A stretch of DNA of 64,000 nucleotides from Thalassotalea agarivorans (GCF_030295955.1 NZ_AP027363.1:868001-932000); one strand, 5' to 3'. Shown: positions 18,160 through 27,216, counted from the first letter of the stretch. The notes: generated by a model not told the origin, from the sequence alone. Translations and numbers: made by a program.

Positions 18160-19173
18160 ATGATAAAAGGCACGTTCTTTTGTATCGACGCACACACATG
18201 CGGTAATCCAGTCAGGCTTGTCACCAGTGGTCACCCAAATTTAAAGGGCGCTACCATGAGTGAAAAACGCCAAGACTTTTTGGCTAACTATGACTGGATT
18301 CGTCGTGGCTTGATGTTCGAACCAAGAGGGCACGATATGATGTCGGGCTCTTTCTTGTATCCACCATGCAGCGAAAATGCCGATGCCTCAATATTATTTA
18401 TTGAAACATCTGGCTGTTTACCTATGTGTGGTCATGGCACCATTGGCACAGTGACCGCCGCCTTAGAAGCGGGTTTGATCACGCCTAAAACACCTGGACA
18501 GTTAATACTTGATGTACCCGCGGGGCAAATTAAGGTTGAGTATCGCTTAAAAGGCGACAAGGTCGAAAGGGTAAAGATTTTTAATGTGCCTGCTTACTTA
18601 GCACACCGCGACGTAACCCTGGATATTCCCGGTTTAGGTACCCTTACCGTGGATGTTTCTTATGGCGGCAATTACTACTGTATTGTTGAGCCGCAAGAGC
18701 ACTTTCCTGGCATAGACAAGTGGACAGCCAATGATATTTTGAAGTGGAGTCCAATTGTAAGAGAAGCAGCGAGCGCGGCGGTTTCTTGTATCCACCCTGA
18801 AGATCCTACCGTAAATGGCGTATCGCATGTCCTTTGGACAGGTAAAACTCAGTCTGACGGTTCGCACGCGGCTAACGCTGTGTTTTATGGCGACAAAGCT
18901 ATTGATCGTTCGCCTTGTGGCACAGGAACGAGCGCACGTATGGCACAACTATATGCCAAAGGCCAGTTGTTGCCTGGTGAAGACTTTGTCCATGAAAGTT
19001 ATATAGGTAGTCAATTTACCGGAAAAATTGAACAAGTCGTGACGCTAAATACAGCAGATGGCGACATAGAAGCTGTTAAGCCGAGTATTGAAGGCTGGGC
19101 TCATGTATTTGCAAAAAATTGCATCACTATCGATGACGATGACCCTTATGCCTTTGGGTTTATCGTAAAATAG
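18160..19173 (+). CDS. 4-hydroxyproline 2-epimerase
   Basis: The 337-aa member of the proline racemase family interconverts trans-4-hydroxy-L-proline and cis-4-hydroxy-D-proline without cofactors. Both catalytic cysteines are present: LPMCGHG (Cys near residue 90) and DRSPCGTGTSAR (Cys near 253). The N-terminal DAHTCGNPVRLVTSGHP and the length fit epimerases rather than true proline racemases, although sequence alone does not fully separate them. It is followed 11 bp later by the semialdehyde dehydrogenase gene. Confidence 0.87.
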   Translation: MIKGTFFCIDAHTCGNPVRLVTSGHPNLKGATMSEKRQDFLANYDWIRRGLMFEPRGHDMMSGSFLYPPCSENADASILFIETSGCLPMCGHGTIGTVTAALEAGLITPKTPGQLILDVPAGQIKVEYRLKGDKVERVKIFNVPAYLAHRDVTLDIPGLGTLTVDVSYGGNYYCIVEPQEHFPGIDKWTANDILKWSPIVREAASAAVSCIHPEDPTVNGVSHVLWTGKTQSDGSHAANAVFYGDKAIDRSPCGTGTSARMAQLYAKGQLLPGEDFVHESYIGSQFTGKIEQVVTLNTADGDIEAVKPSIEGWAHVFAKNCITIDDDDPYAFGFIVK

Positions 19174-19184
19174 AGGAAAAAAGA

Positions 19185-20708
19185 ATGTCTTTAACCGGTC
19201 AAAATTTAATTGCTGGTCAGTACTCAGGCGACATTGAACAGGGCTTTACCGCGTTCAATGCCTTTACTGGAGAACCCATGTCGACAACATTTGCTGATGC
19301 GACAAGTAGCGAAGTTGAAACGGCAATTACTCGTGCTCATGAAGCATTTTGTAGCTATAGCCAACTTGATGCACCAATGCGTGCGCGCTTTTTAAGAACA
19401 ATTGGCGAACAGATTCTTGCACTAGGCGATGAACTTGTTGAAATCGCAAGCACTGAAACGGGCTTGCCTCATATGCGAATCCAAGGCGAGCGTGGACGCA
19501 CCGTTGGGCAATTAGGCTTGTTCGCAGATTTATTAGAGAGCGGCGAATACCAAGCGGTAATCGATCACGCTGATCCGGCAAGAGAACCTCTACCTAAACC
19601 AGATACGCGATTAGGTTATTTGCCGTTAGGAGTTGTTGGCGTTTTTGCTGCGAGTAATTTTCCATTGGCCTTTTCAACTGCAGGTGGCGATACCGCGTCT
19701 GCACTAGCTGCTGGCTGCCCAGTGGTTATGAAAGCACATGCCGCACATCCAGGTACCTCTGAGCTTGTCGCAAAAGCAATAACAACAGCGGCTCAGTTAT
19801 GTGATATTGATGCTGGCGTGTTTTCACTCATTCAAGGTAAAAACTACGCAATTGCTTCTCAAATTGTTAAGCACCCGCTGATCAAAGCAGTTGGTTTTAC
19901 TGGCTCAGAGCGTGTCGGCATGATTCTTCAACGCCAAATCTGGGAGCGCGAAGAGCCTATCCCGTTTTATGGTGAACTAGGCAGTGTTAACCCTCAGTTT
20001 TTAATGCCGAATAAGCTTGCAAGTGAAGGCAGCGAATTGGCACAAGGTTTAGTGGCGTCAATGATGATGGGGCAAGGTCAATTTTGTACCAGCCCAGGTA
20101 TTTGGGTACTAGTTGCCGATGACAACTATGACGCATTTACATCTGTTGTTGCAGAAGAAATTAAAAAGCAACCTGCTGGCGTTATGTTAACGCCGCAGAT
20201 GGCTGCTGGCTTTAAACAAAGTGTTGAAGCGCGCAAAGCAGTAGCAGGTGTTACTTTGTTAGCCGAAAGTGAAGCAGGAGAGGGACATCAAGTGCAGGCT
20301 TCTGTATTTGAAACCGACCTATCTACTTTTATCGCCAATGAAAGCCTGCAAGAAGAAGTATTTGGAACGTCGGCTTTGATCGTTAAGTGCAGCGATTTTA
20401 ATGAAGTATTGCAGTTTTCAACGCTGATCAAAGGTAACCTGACGGCAAGTATTCACGCGCTAGATACAGACTTATCGCAAAGTAAAACGCTTGCGCTAAG
20501 CGTTGCGCATAAAGTAGGGCGTTTGATATACAACCAAATGCCAACAGGCGTTGAAGTGTGCGCATCGATGAATCATGGTGGGCCATTCCCAGCATCAACG
20601 GATTTAAGAACAACGTCTGTTGGCAGTGAAGCAATCAAGCGTTTCCAGCGCCCGATTTGTTATCAAAATATGCCAAATGAGTTATTACCTTCATTGTTAC
20701 AAGGGTAA
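19185..20708 (+). CDS. Alpha-ketoglutaric semialdehyde dehydrogenase (ALDH family)
   Basis: This 507-aa NAD(P)-dependent aldehyde dehydrogenase converts 2,5-dioxopentanoate to 2-oxoglutarate, the last step of hydroxyproline breakdown. The catalytic Cys lies in MMGQGQFCTSPGI (about residue 301) and the general-base Glu in PFYGELGSVNPQF (about 266). The N-terminal substrate-binding FAASNFPLAFSTAGGDTASA and overall length match this subfamily. It shares an operon with the epimerase and is followed by a terminator. Confidence 0.88.
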   Translation: MSLTGQNLIAGQYSGDIEQGFTAFNAFTGEPMSTTFADATSSEVETAITRAHEAFCSYSQLDAPMRARFLRTIGEQILALGDELVEIASTETGLPHMRIQGERGRTVGQLGLFADLLESGEYQAVIDHADPAREPLPKPDTRLGYLPLGVVGVFAASNFPLAFSTAGGDTASALAAGCPVVMKAHAAHPGTSELVAKAITTAAQLCDIDAGVFSLIQGKNYAIASQIVKHPLIKAVGFTGSERVGMILQRQIWEREEPIPFYGELGSVNPQFLMPNKLASEGSELAQGLVASMMMGQGQFCTSPGIWVLVADDNYDAFTSVVAEEIKKQPAGVMLTPQMAAGFKQSVEARKAVAGVTLLAESEAGEGHQVQASVFETDLSTFIANESLQEEVFGTSALIVKCSDFNEVLQFSTLIKGNLTASIHALDTDLSQSKTLALSVAHKVGRLIYNQMPTGVEVCASMNHGGPFPASTDLRTTSVGSEAIKRFQRPICYQNMPNELLPSLLQG

Positions 20709-20729
20709 AATACACAACCGCCAATGCTA

Positions 20730-20766
20730 AAAAAGGCTATAACGAATAAGTTATAGCCTTTTTTGT
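20730..20766 (+). terminator. Rho-independent terminator
   Basis: The stem AAAAGGCTATAAC / GTTATAGCCTTTT with a GAATAA loop and a T run follows the semialdehyde dehydrogenase gene. Confidence 0.85.
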
Positions 20767-20928
20767 ATGCAAAATACTTTGAATTCTAAATTCTTTATTT
20801 ATAATGGATTGAAACCTTAGGCTACAAGCGTGAATACGCGACGTTTACTATGATGAGCTTCGTATATTGTAAAATCGCATAATAAATACATAAGCGTAGC
20901 AAGGCAAAAAATAAACTAGGGAAACCGT

Positions 20929-21594
20929 ATGAGTATCGAATACAAAACACGTACACAATTAGTGGTAGAAAGTTTACGTGAAAAAATCTTGAGTGGAGAA
21001 ATCAAGGCGGGTCAACCGCTACGTCAAGCTGCACTCGCAGAAGAGTTAAATGTTAGTCGAATTCCAATTCGTGAAGCATTGCTGCAATTGGAAGCTGAAG
21101 GCCTAGTGGCATTTGAACCTCATAAAGGTGCAACCGCGACAGAACTTAACTTAGAGCAAGTGGATGAATTGTTTGATTTGCGCGCCATGCTTGAAGGTGA
21201 ACTACTTCGGTTATCTATTCCTAACCTTTCAGACGACCAGCTTGACGAAGCAGCGTTATTGCTAACGCGCTTAGACAAAGCATTAGGCCAAGAAAACGCG
21301 GCTAATACCTGGAGTGAGTTAAACTCAGACTATCACAACTGTTTGTATTCTGCGGCTAACCGTCCACAAACACAGGACCTAGTTAATAGCTTAAACAAGA
21401 ATGCCGACCGTTACATTCGCATGCATTTACTTTGGGCTGGCGGCATTTCAAAAGCTGAGTCTGAACACAACGAGCTATTAGCGCTTTGTAAGGCGCGTAA
21501 AGTCGAGCCTGCTGTTGCATTGTTAAAAGAACACATTCTTGGTTCACGAGACGAAATTAAAGCGTTTTTAGCGCAACGTGAACAAACGCAATAA
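20929..21594 (+). CDS. GntR-family regulator with FCD domain
   Basis: The 221-aa protein has the GntR winged helix at the N-terminus (LREKILSGEIKAGQPLRQAA, then NVSRIPIREALLQLEAEGL) and an FCD effector domain from about residue 85 (DLRAMLEGELLRLSI). FCD domains commonly bind a metal and a small carboxylate. Placed next to the hydroxyproline genes and with a GTATAC-type palindrome in their control region, it is probably their repressor. It is transcribed separately, after a terminator. Confidence 0.88.
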   Translation: MSIEYKTRTQLVVESLREKILSGEIKAGQPLRQAALAEELNVSRIPIREALLQLEAEGLVAFEPHKGATATELNLEQVDELFDLRAMLEGELLRLSIPNLSDDQLDEAALLLTRLDKALGQENAANTWSELNSDYHNCLYSAANRPQTQDLVNSLNKNADRYIRMHLLWAGGISKAESEHNELLALCKARKVEPAVALLKEHILGSRDEIKAFLAQREQTQ

Positions 21595-21611
21595 ACTGCT
21601 ATTTTGCATAT

Positions 21612-21640
21612 TAAGAACAGGCGCATAGCCTGTTCTTTTA
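21612..21640 (+). terminator. Rho-independent terminator after the GntR gene
   Basis: The stem AAGAACAGGC / GCCTGTTCTT with a five-base loop is followed by TTTTATT. Confidence 0.8.
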
Positions 21641-21669
21641 TTGACATTTTTTGACCGAATCTATAGTAT
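21641..21669 (+). promoter_or_regulatory. Sigma-70 promoter for the SulP gene
   Basis: TTGACA at 21641-21646, a 17-bp spacer and TAGTAT at 21664-21669 form a near-consensus promoter directly behind the previous terminator. It implies a leader of about 195 nt before the SulP start. In that leader AAATCGA (21794) pairs with TCGATTT (21818), enclosing a weaker AAAC / GTTT stem. Confidence 0.7.
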
Positions 21670-21872
21670 TCCCGCCCTTAAATCGTCCTGTTAATTCAAT
21701 CTGTACGTTCATATTGACTCAATGACATGCATTACCGCAAAAAAGGTAGTGTGTCGTTAAGCATGTGTTTGATGGCTGAGCAACAAGATGAAGAAATCGA
21801 CTAAAACTTGAGTTTGTTCGATTTTCGCCAATTCTTTATATAAACAACGCTAACTAAATTCGGTATCGAAAA

Positions 21873-23429
21873 ATGTTTGAACTAAAGGCCAGCCGTGTTG
21901 GTAATTTAAAAAATGACGTCCTATCAGGACTCACTGTTGCTCTAGCTCTTGTGCCAGAAGCTGTAGCATTTGCATTCGTTGCTGGTGTCGAACCTCTTGT
22001 CGGTTTATACGCAGCATTTATGGTGGGTCTTATCACCTCAGTTTTTGGTGGCCGTCCAGGTATGATTTCAGGTGCAACGGGTGCTATGGCGGTTGTCATG
22101 GTGTCGCTAGTAGCGCTGCATGGGGTTGAATATCTCTTTGCTACCGTGGTGCTCACCGGTATTCTGCAAATACTCGCCGGTATATTTGGGCTCGGTAAGT
22201 TTATTCGACTGGTACCTCACCCAGTAATGCTGGGCTTTGTAAACGGTTTAGCGATTGTTATCTTCCTTGCGCAACTTGGCCAATTTAAAGTGATGGACGA
22301 CGGTGGCAACCTAGTGTGGATGCAAGGCAGTCAGCTATTTACTATGGCGGGATTAATTGCATTAACGATGGCAATCATCTTCTTCTTGCCTAAGTTAACA
22401 CGTGCTGTACCTTCTTCGCTGGTAGCGATTGTTGTGGTTACCGTACTGGCAATCAGTATGGATTTAGATGCGCGCAACGTAGTGGATTATGTAAAAGATA
22501 TGACAGGTAACCCAGAAGCAACTATTGCAGGTGGTTTGCCGACATTCTCAATTCCAGCTGTGCCGTTTAATCTTGAAACGCTTTACATTATTTTCCCATT
22601 CGCGCTTGTACTCGCCGCGATTGGTTTAATCGAATCATTATTAACCTTAACGCTAATCGACGAGCTAACCAATACACGTGGTCGTGGTAACAAAGAATGT
22701 GTTGCACAAGGTATGGCAAATACGGCGAGCGGATTCTTTGGCGCTATGGGTGGTTGTGCGATGATCGGACAATCAATGATTAATGTAAATTCTGGTGGCC
22801 GAGGCAGAGCGTCTGGTATTACAGCTGCACTAGCATTACTTGCCTTTATTCTATTCGCGTCACAATGGATCGAAATAATCCCATTAGCGGCGCTAGTTGG
22901 TGTTATGTTTATCGTTGTTATTGGTACCTTTGAATGGTCTAGTTTCCGCATTATGCGCAAAGTACCGAAAGCAGACGCATTCGTTATTGTGCTAGTGTCT
23001 GGTGTAACGGTTGCCACTGACCTAGCGGTAGCGGTTGTGGTTGGTGTTATTGTGTCAGCGCTAGTCTTTGCATGGGAGCATGCTAAGCACGTTATCGTTG
23101 AGCGCAGCAAAAATGATCAAGGTTCAACGGTTTATCAGGTTAATGGTCCATTGTTCTTTGGTAGTGTTACCCACTTTTTAGATCAGTTTGATATGGATAA
23201 CGACAGTGACGATGTGATTGTTGATTTCAAAAACTCTCGCGTTGCTGATCACTCGGCGATTGAAGCCATTGATACATTAGCAGAGCGCTACACTGGCCGC
23301 GGCAAAACCCTGCACTTGGTGCACTTAAACCAAGAGTGTAAGCAGTTATTAGCGAAAGCGGGCGACCTAGTAGAAGTGAATGTGATAGAAGATCCAAACT
23401 ATCATGTGGCAACAGACAAGCTTGCTTAA
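21873..23429 (+). CDS. SulP-family inorganic anion transporter with STAS domain
   Basis: The 518-aa inner-membrane protein has about 12-14 hydrophobic segments up to residue 400 and a cytoplasmic STAS domain at the C-terminus ([18 protein letters not shown], then [18 protein letters not shown]). The start [20 protein letters not shown] is the SulP signature. Members move sulfate, bicarbonate or dicarboxylates; the substrate here is not evident. It stands alone between a promoter and a terminator. Confidence 0.92.
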   Translation: MFELKASRVGNLKNDVLSGLTVALALVPEAVAFAFVAGVEPLVGLYAAFMVGLITSVFGGRPGMISGATGAMAVVMVSLVALHGVEYLFATVVLTGILQILAGIFGLGKFIRLVPHPVMLGFVNGLAIVIFLAQLGQFKVMDDGGNLVWMQGSQLFTMAGLIALTMAIIFFLPKLTRAVPSSLVAIVVVTVLAISMDLDARNVVDYVKDMTGNPEATIAGGLPTFSIPAVPFNLETLYIIFPFALVLAAIGLIESLLTLTLIDELTNTRGRGNKECVAQGMANTASGFFGAMGGCAMIGQSMINVNSGGRGRASGITAALALLAFILFASQWIEIIPLAALVGVMFIVVIGTFEWSSFRIMRKVPKADAFVIVLVSGVTVATDLAVAVVVGVIVSALVFAWEHAKHVIVERSKNDQGSTVYQVNGPLFFGSVTHFLDQFDMDNDSDDVIVDFKNSRVADHSAIEAIDTLAERYTGRGKTLHLVHLNQECKQLLAKAGDLVEVNVIEDPNYHVATDKLA

Positions 23430-23451
23430 TTAACTACATATAAACATTTCT

Positions 23452-23489
23452 TTAAAAAGGTGTGAAGCTTAAAGTTTCACACCTTTTTT
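23452..23489 (+). terminator. Rho-independent terminator after the SulP gene
   Basis: The stem AAAAAGGTGTGAA / TTCACACCTTTTT is long and followed by further T residues. Confidence 0.85.
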
Positions 23490-23572
23490 AATGCGTGAAA
23501 CAAGGCTGAACGCTTTATTTATTCGCGTGTTTAATATTATACTGGTGCCAATAATGTCCAACGATTGAACGC

Positions 23573-23881
23573 ATGCAATTAGATTTTTTTGAAGTACCGA
23601 GCCCCTGTATCGGCATTTGTCAGTCAGATGACAAAGGCTATTGCAAAGGATGCATGCGTACCCGCGATGAACGCCAGTCATGGATAACGTTGGATAATGA
23701 CGAAAAACAAAAGGTGATAAAACGTTGCGTGCAACGCAAGCGTAGAAAAGACGGCTTAGTTAAAACCAAAGCAGTTGAAGATGCGCCTGAAGTTAGCCAA
23801 CCGTCATTGTTCGATCCCCCTGAAAAAAAATCGACACTCGATACCAATACAGACTTTGATTTTGACGATTTTGAACTGTAA
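23573..23881 (+). CDS. DUF1289 family protein
   Basis: The 102-aa protein has four Cys in the DUF1289 pattern: PCIGICQSD followed by GYCKGCMRT, probably a metal site. A basic stretch (KRCVQRKRRKDG) and an acidic tail rich in Asp follow. The function of the family is unknown. It lies upstream of the serine-hydrolase gene with a 70-bp gap. Confidence 0.85.
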   Translation: MQLDFFEVPSPCIGICQSDDKGYCKGCMRTRDERQSWITLDNDEKQKVIKRCVQRKRRKDGLVKTKAVEDAPEVSQPSLFDPPEKKSTLDTNTDFDFDDFEL

Positions 23882-23951
23882 ATAGCAGTGTTGGGTGTTG
23901 ACGAAAAAGTAGAATAATCAAACCAATTTATTGCAATGCTATGGAGAAGCC

Positions 23952-25541
23952 GTGCGCCTGTATAATGTTTTGTTTTGTGGCTTGTTGTTAAGCCAATCAC
24001 TGTTTGTTGACGCCTCACAATCCTTTGCGCCTAGCTTGAGCAAACCGGCATTAGATCAGCAAATAAACACCATTTTAAAAGAATTTAATAGCCCAGGCAT
24101 GAGCATTGGCGTAGTGCATCAAGGTCAGGTCATTCATCTCGAAGGTTATGGCGTGCTAGATATCGTGTCAAAGCGCCCAGTCACTGCATCTTCGCTGTTT
24201 AGGTTAGCCTCAACATCAAAAGCGTTTACTTCGATGAGCCTTGCTATGTTGGTGGATCAAGGCCTAATCAACTGGCACGACAAAGTGATTGACCATATTC
24301 CTGAGTTTCAACTCGCCGATCCTTGGGTTACTCGGCAGTTCCGTATCATTGACCTGCTAACCCATAATAGTGGTTTAATGTCTGGCGCAGGGGATGAAAT
24401 GCTATGGCCAGAGCCAACTGGTTTTAGTCGTGAAGAGATTATTAGTAAATTAAAGTATTTGGAACCTAGCTATGGCTATCGCAGCCAGTTTGGGTATAGC
24501 AATGTGTTTTATATTGTCGCAGGGCAAGTGGTTGAAAAAGTCACGGGCGTAAACTGGGAGCAATATGTGCAGGACAATATACTCAAGCCACTTGATATGC
24601 GCTGTTTTGCTGGCGATATCGCACCAGAATTTCTGACCAATGTGGCAACTCCATATGGTGATGTCGACGGTAAATATTTCGCTATTCCAAGAAATGGTAT
24701 TTTTGGTAAAACAACCGTTTCCGCTGCCGCAGGCGGCATGGTGTGCAGCGCCGAAGGCATGACCAAGTGGATCCAAGTGTTACTGAACAAAGGCAGAATT
24801 GACGATAAGCGTCGCCTTGTGAGCGAAAAGCAGTTTAATCAGTTAACACGCTCGCATACCATTTTATCTATTTCAGACGATCAGCAGGCTCTGGACAATA
24901 CCCATTTTCGCACCTATGGCTTAGGCTGGCGCAAAGCTGATGTACAAGGCTTCGAGGTTATCTCACATACCGGCACATTGTCTGGTATGCAGGCTTATCT
25001 AGCCTTTGTACCCGAATTGGAATTAGGCGTTATTGTGCTGAACAATGGCTCGAACGGCAATGCCCGCAAAGCAACAATGCAGACCATATTGAAAGCGTTT
25101 ATGCCGGCGCAGCAAGGGCAAGATTGGGTTAAGACTTATAAAGATATTCAGCAACGCGATTTAGCGCGTTATTTAGCTAATAGAAAACCACCCGTTGGCA
25201 CGGGTGAAGTCACGCTTAGTTTATCTGATTATGCAGGGCAGTATCACGACAATATTATGGGTGATGTCTCGATTGTGTTGAAAGATGGCAAGCTTCATAT
25301 CGACGTCAACAAAATGGTAAATATGAAGGGCACCTTAAAACCGTTGCAGCACAATACTTTTGTTACGCAGTGGCAAAACACCAATGCGGCTAGCAAAATG
25401 CTCGTGCGATTTACGTTAGGGGTTGATGGTAGTGTTAGTCAGTTTCAGTTTGCGCCGTTTACGTTAAAAAAGCGTAAGAATTATGCGTATAAGGATATGG
25501 TGTTTAAGAAGCAGGTATCTGATAGTGGGGTTGGGCAGTAG
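23952..25541 (+). CDS. Serine hydrolase of the beta-lactamase / PBP-like fold, exported
   Basis: The preferred start is GTG at 23952, with GGAG six bases upstream, giving a signal peptide (LYNVLFCGLLLSQSLFVDA). The catalytic SxxK is in RLASTSKAFTSM near residue 80, the Tyr motif is in QFGYSNVFYIV near 180, and a third motif appears as SHTGTLSGM near 337. These are class C beta-lactamase-like / esterase features. A C-terminal DUF3471-like domain (about 420-520) follows, common in exported peptidases or esterases of this fold. It need not act on antibiotics. The next gene starts one base after its stop. Confidence 0.87.
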   Translation: MRLYNVLFCGLLLSQSLFVDASQSFAPSLSKPALDQQINTILKEFNSPGMSIGVVHQGQVIHLEGYGVLDIVSKRPVTASSLFRLASTSKAFTSMSLAMLVDQGLINWHDKVIDHIPEFQLADPWVTRQFRIIDLLTHNSGLMSGAGDEMLWPEPTGFSREEIISKLKYLEPSYGYRSQFGYSNVFYIVAGQVVEKVTGVNWEQYVQDNILKPLDMRCFAGDIAPEFLTNVATPYGDVDGKYFAIPRNGIFGKTTVSAAAGGMVCSAEGMTKWIQVLLNKGRIDDKRRLVSEKQFNQLTRSHTILSISDDQQALDNTHFRTYGLGWRKADVQGFEVISHTGTLSGMQAYLAFVPELELGVIVLNNGSNGNARKATMQTILKAFMPAQQGQDWVKTYKDIQQRDLARYLANRKPPVGTGEVTLSLSDYAGQYHDNIMGDVSIVLKDGKLHIDVNKMVNMKGTLKPLQHNTFVTQWQNTNAASKMLVRFTLGVDGSVSQFQFAPFTLKKRKNYAYKDMVFKKQVSDSGVGQ

Positions 25542-25542
25542 T

Positions 25543-26007
25543 ATGAGTTTAAGTATTAAGGCTTTAATTTTTTTAATGACTGCAAATTTTAATATGCATG
25601 AGGGCAACTCGGTTATAAATGAGTTAATGATTGATGATATAAATTTTGTAATCCCAAGCACTTATAAGTTAAACGTAGCAGAGACAGCAACTAATAATAA
25701 TGTTTTGTTTGTAAAAACTGCATTATTAGGAGTTGTAAGTGTCATAACGTCTCAAATAAAAATTAAACCTATAGATGAGTGTTCGATCTATTGCTCTACA
25801 AATACAATACCTAAAATTTTCAAACTCGAGGATGAAAGTACCTTTAATAGCTATCAATTTATTAAATGGAAAGTACTAAATAGTAGTAATATTGATAATA
25901 AAAATATCAAAGTAGGTGTAATAAGATTAAAAAAATTTGTGATAATTATCATAGATGACGAAGTAGTATGGGATGATTGGGTTTCCTTAGTTAAGAAAAG
26001 CAACTAG
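25543..26007 (+). CDS. AT-rich orphan protein, unknown
   Basis: The likely start is the ATG one base after the stop of the serine-hydrolase gene. The 154-aa product begins MSLSIKALIFLMTANFNMHE, possibly a short signal or membrane segment. It has two Cys at about residue 80-84 (ECSIYCS) and ends in a hydrophobic, acidic strand (FVIIIIDDEVVWDDWVSLV). The codon use is much more AT-rich than in the upstream gene, suggesting recent acquisition. I do not recognise a family. It lacks the core-site motif seen after the cassette genes that follow. Confidence 0.55.
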   Translation: MSLSIKALIFLMTANFNMHEGNSVINELMIDDINFVIPSTYKLNVAETATNNNVLFVKTALLGVVSVITSQIKIKPIDECSIYCSTNTIPKIFKLEDESTFNSYQFIKWKVLNSSNIDNKNIKVGVIRLKKFVIIIIDDEVVWDDWVSLVKKSN

Positions 26008-26026
26008 AAGTTAAAGCCTCTACCAT

Positions 26027-26059
26027 TAACTAAGGCACCTAGCGTTTACTAAGACACCC
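26027..26059 (+). repeat. Two partial copies of the Y1-element end motif
   Basis: TAACTAAGGCACCTAGCG and ACTAAGACACCC resemble the start of the repeat that precedes the Y1 transposase at 28988 and recurs at 33671. The surrounding 26008-26193 stretch holds no gene. Confidence 0.5.
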
Positions 26060-26193
26060 CCTTCTACATTTTGTAATATTGATAGTAAGGAATTAAACTG
26101 CTATCTTGCTGTTTTAATTAGTAATTTAGTGTGGGTTTATGATTAGATTTTTGCAGTCTTATTGGACTTATACGAAATTCCCGCTAATAAGCT

Positions 26194-26200
26194 GTTATAT
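26194..26200 (+). other. Integron-type core site, start of first cassette
   Basis: GTTATAT lies 15 bp before the ATG of the next gene. It is exactly complementary to ATATAAC, which overlaps the stop codon of that same gene. This is the relation expected between the 5' core and the R'' box of one gene cassette. Confidence 0.5.
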
Positions 26201-26214
26201 TTCCAAGAGCCATT

Positions 26215-26553
26215 ATGCTAAATCGAGCCGCAATAATAATTAAATACAAACAGCCTGCCGTTGATTGGATCAATGATGCTGACCCTTACGACACCCCCGG
26301 AATCTCAATAGAATCTGTTAATTCAGAGTCGCATGTTTACCTCATAGATCACGATGATGCTGAAGTACTAGATGATTGGATAAAACTGAACTACGAGGCT
26401 TTATTCTTTGACGAATTAATGGGGTGGTATACCGATGAATCTCTGTGGCCTAAAAAGCGAACATTAAGCCTTTTTAAAAAGTGGTTTCACATTGAATGTC
26501 ATACGATTATTTTGGATACAGTAGGCACACCTATTGTGAGCGAGGAAATATAA
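26215..26553 (+). CDS. Conserved hypothetical protein in a gene cassette
   Basis: The 112-aa protein reads MLNRAAIIIKYKQPAVDWIN, with a Trp/Asp-rich, acidic body (DDWIKLNYEALFFDELMGWY, then WFHIECHTIILD). It looks like a widespread family of roughly 110-aa acidic bacterial proteins of unknown function. It has no signal peptide, no membrane segment and no catalytic motif that I recognise. The gene fills a cassette of about 450 bp between two core sites. Confidence 0.65.
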   Translation: MLNRAAIIIKYKQPAVDWINDADPYDTPGISIESVNSESHVYLIDHDDAEVLDDWIKLNYEALFFDELMGWYTDESLWPKKRTLSLFKKWFHIECHTIILDTVGTPIVSEEI

Positions 26554-26650
26554 CAAGTGATGGAAAGGGATAAAACGAGCTTGTCATTTTTAGTTGCAAA
26601 CGACGCAATAAAACTGCCAAACTGTTTTTCTCATTAATCAAGCGTTAGAA
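26548..26650 (+). other. Putative attC site 1
   Basis: It begins with ATATAAC overlapping the stop codon and ends with GTTAGAA, 103 bp in total, within the known attC size range. The outer arms are imperfectly inverted (TAAC-nn-GTGAT against TAAC-nn-TTGAT when one is reversed). The site has no coding content. Confidence 0.5.
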
Positions 26651-26663
26651 GCTCTCTCGAAAA

Positions 26664-26708
26664 TTGGCGTTGTGACGCTATAGTGTTATAATGTTGTGGT
26701 GTTATAAT
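26664..26708 (+). promoter_or_regulatory. Promoter/operator of the toxin-antitoxin pair
   Basis: TTGGCG and TATAAT are spaced by 17 bp (26664-26669, 26687-26692). The -10 lies inside GTGTTATAAT, which is repeated 16 bp downstream (26683-26692 and 26699-26708). Such direct repeats suit autoregulation by an RHH antitoxin. Confidence 0.6.
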
Positions 26709-26732
26709 TCCACACTGTTACTGAGAAATATT

Positions 26733-26966
26733 ATGAGTAATCTATCTAAGCGTTCAACTGTTTATTTTGAACCTGCTATCCACCAAGCCTTAAAAATGCG
26801 TGCTGCATCTTCTGATGTATCTGTTTCTGAATTAATTGACGAAGCAGTACGACTACTGATGCGCGAAGATCAAGAAGATTTAGCTGCCATTTCAGAACGC
26901 TCAAAAGAGCCAGAGATCACTTATGAAGATTTCCTGAATGAGCTGAGAAATGATGGCAAAATATAA
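26733..26966 (+). CDS. RHH (CopG/RelB-like) antitoxin
   Basis: The start at 26733 gives a 77-aa protein, MSNLSKRSTVYFEPAIHQAL, with the ribbon-helix-helix pattern STVYFEPAIHQALKMRA followed by SVSELIDEAVRLLM. The acidic C-terminus (residues about 50-77) should bind the toxin. It overlaps the downstream toxin gene by 14 bp, typical of type II toxin-antitoxin operons, and the pair lies in one cassette with its own promoter. Confidence 0.88.
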   Translation: MSNLSKRSTVYFEPAIHQALKMRAASSDVSVSELIDEAVRLLMREDQEDLAAISERSKEPEITYEDFLNELRNDGKI

Positions 26967-27216
26967 AATCACATTTAAAAAGTCCGTCCGCAAAGATTTT
27001 AAGCACATTCCTAAAAAAGATGTATCGAAAATACTGCATAAAATAGAGAGTCTAGCCGAAGACCCAAGATCCGAAGGATGTACCAAGTTATCTGGATCAG
27101 AAAACTATAGGGCTAGGCAAGGGTTATACAGAATCATCTATGAAATACGTGATGACGTTTTGATAGTTAATGTGGTCAAAGTTGCACACAGATCTACGGT
27201 GTATAAGAGCATCTAA
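26953..27216 (+). CDS. RelE/ParE-superfamily toxin
   Basis: The 87-aa basic protein, MAKYKITFKKSVRKDFKHIP, shows the RelE fold pattern: DVSKILHKIESLAEDPR, then YRARQGLYRIIYEIRDDVLI and VVKVAHRSTVYKSI. RelE-type toxins cleave mRNA at the ribosome and ParE-type ones hit gyrase; sequence alone favours RelE-like. An ATG one codon upstream (26950) is also possible. The stop codon lies within the attC R'' box, as in integron cassettes. Confidence 0.88.
   Translation: MAKYKITFKKSVRKDFKHIPKKDVSKILHKIESLAEDPRSEGCTKLSGSENYRARQGLYRIIYEIRDDVLIVNVVKVAHRSTVYKSI

Noticed and set aside
23952-25541. Serine hydrolase as a class C beta-lactamase
   Set aside because: It has SxxK and YxN, but also a C-terminal DUF3471-like domain and a length beyond AmpC; esterase or peptidase roles are more likely.
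25543-26007. AT-rich gene as the first integron cassette
   Set aside because: No RYYYAAC box lies at its stop and no core site precedes its start, so it does not share the cassette signature.
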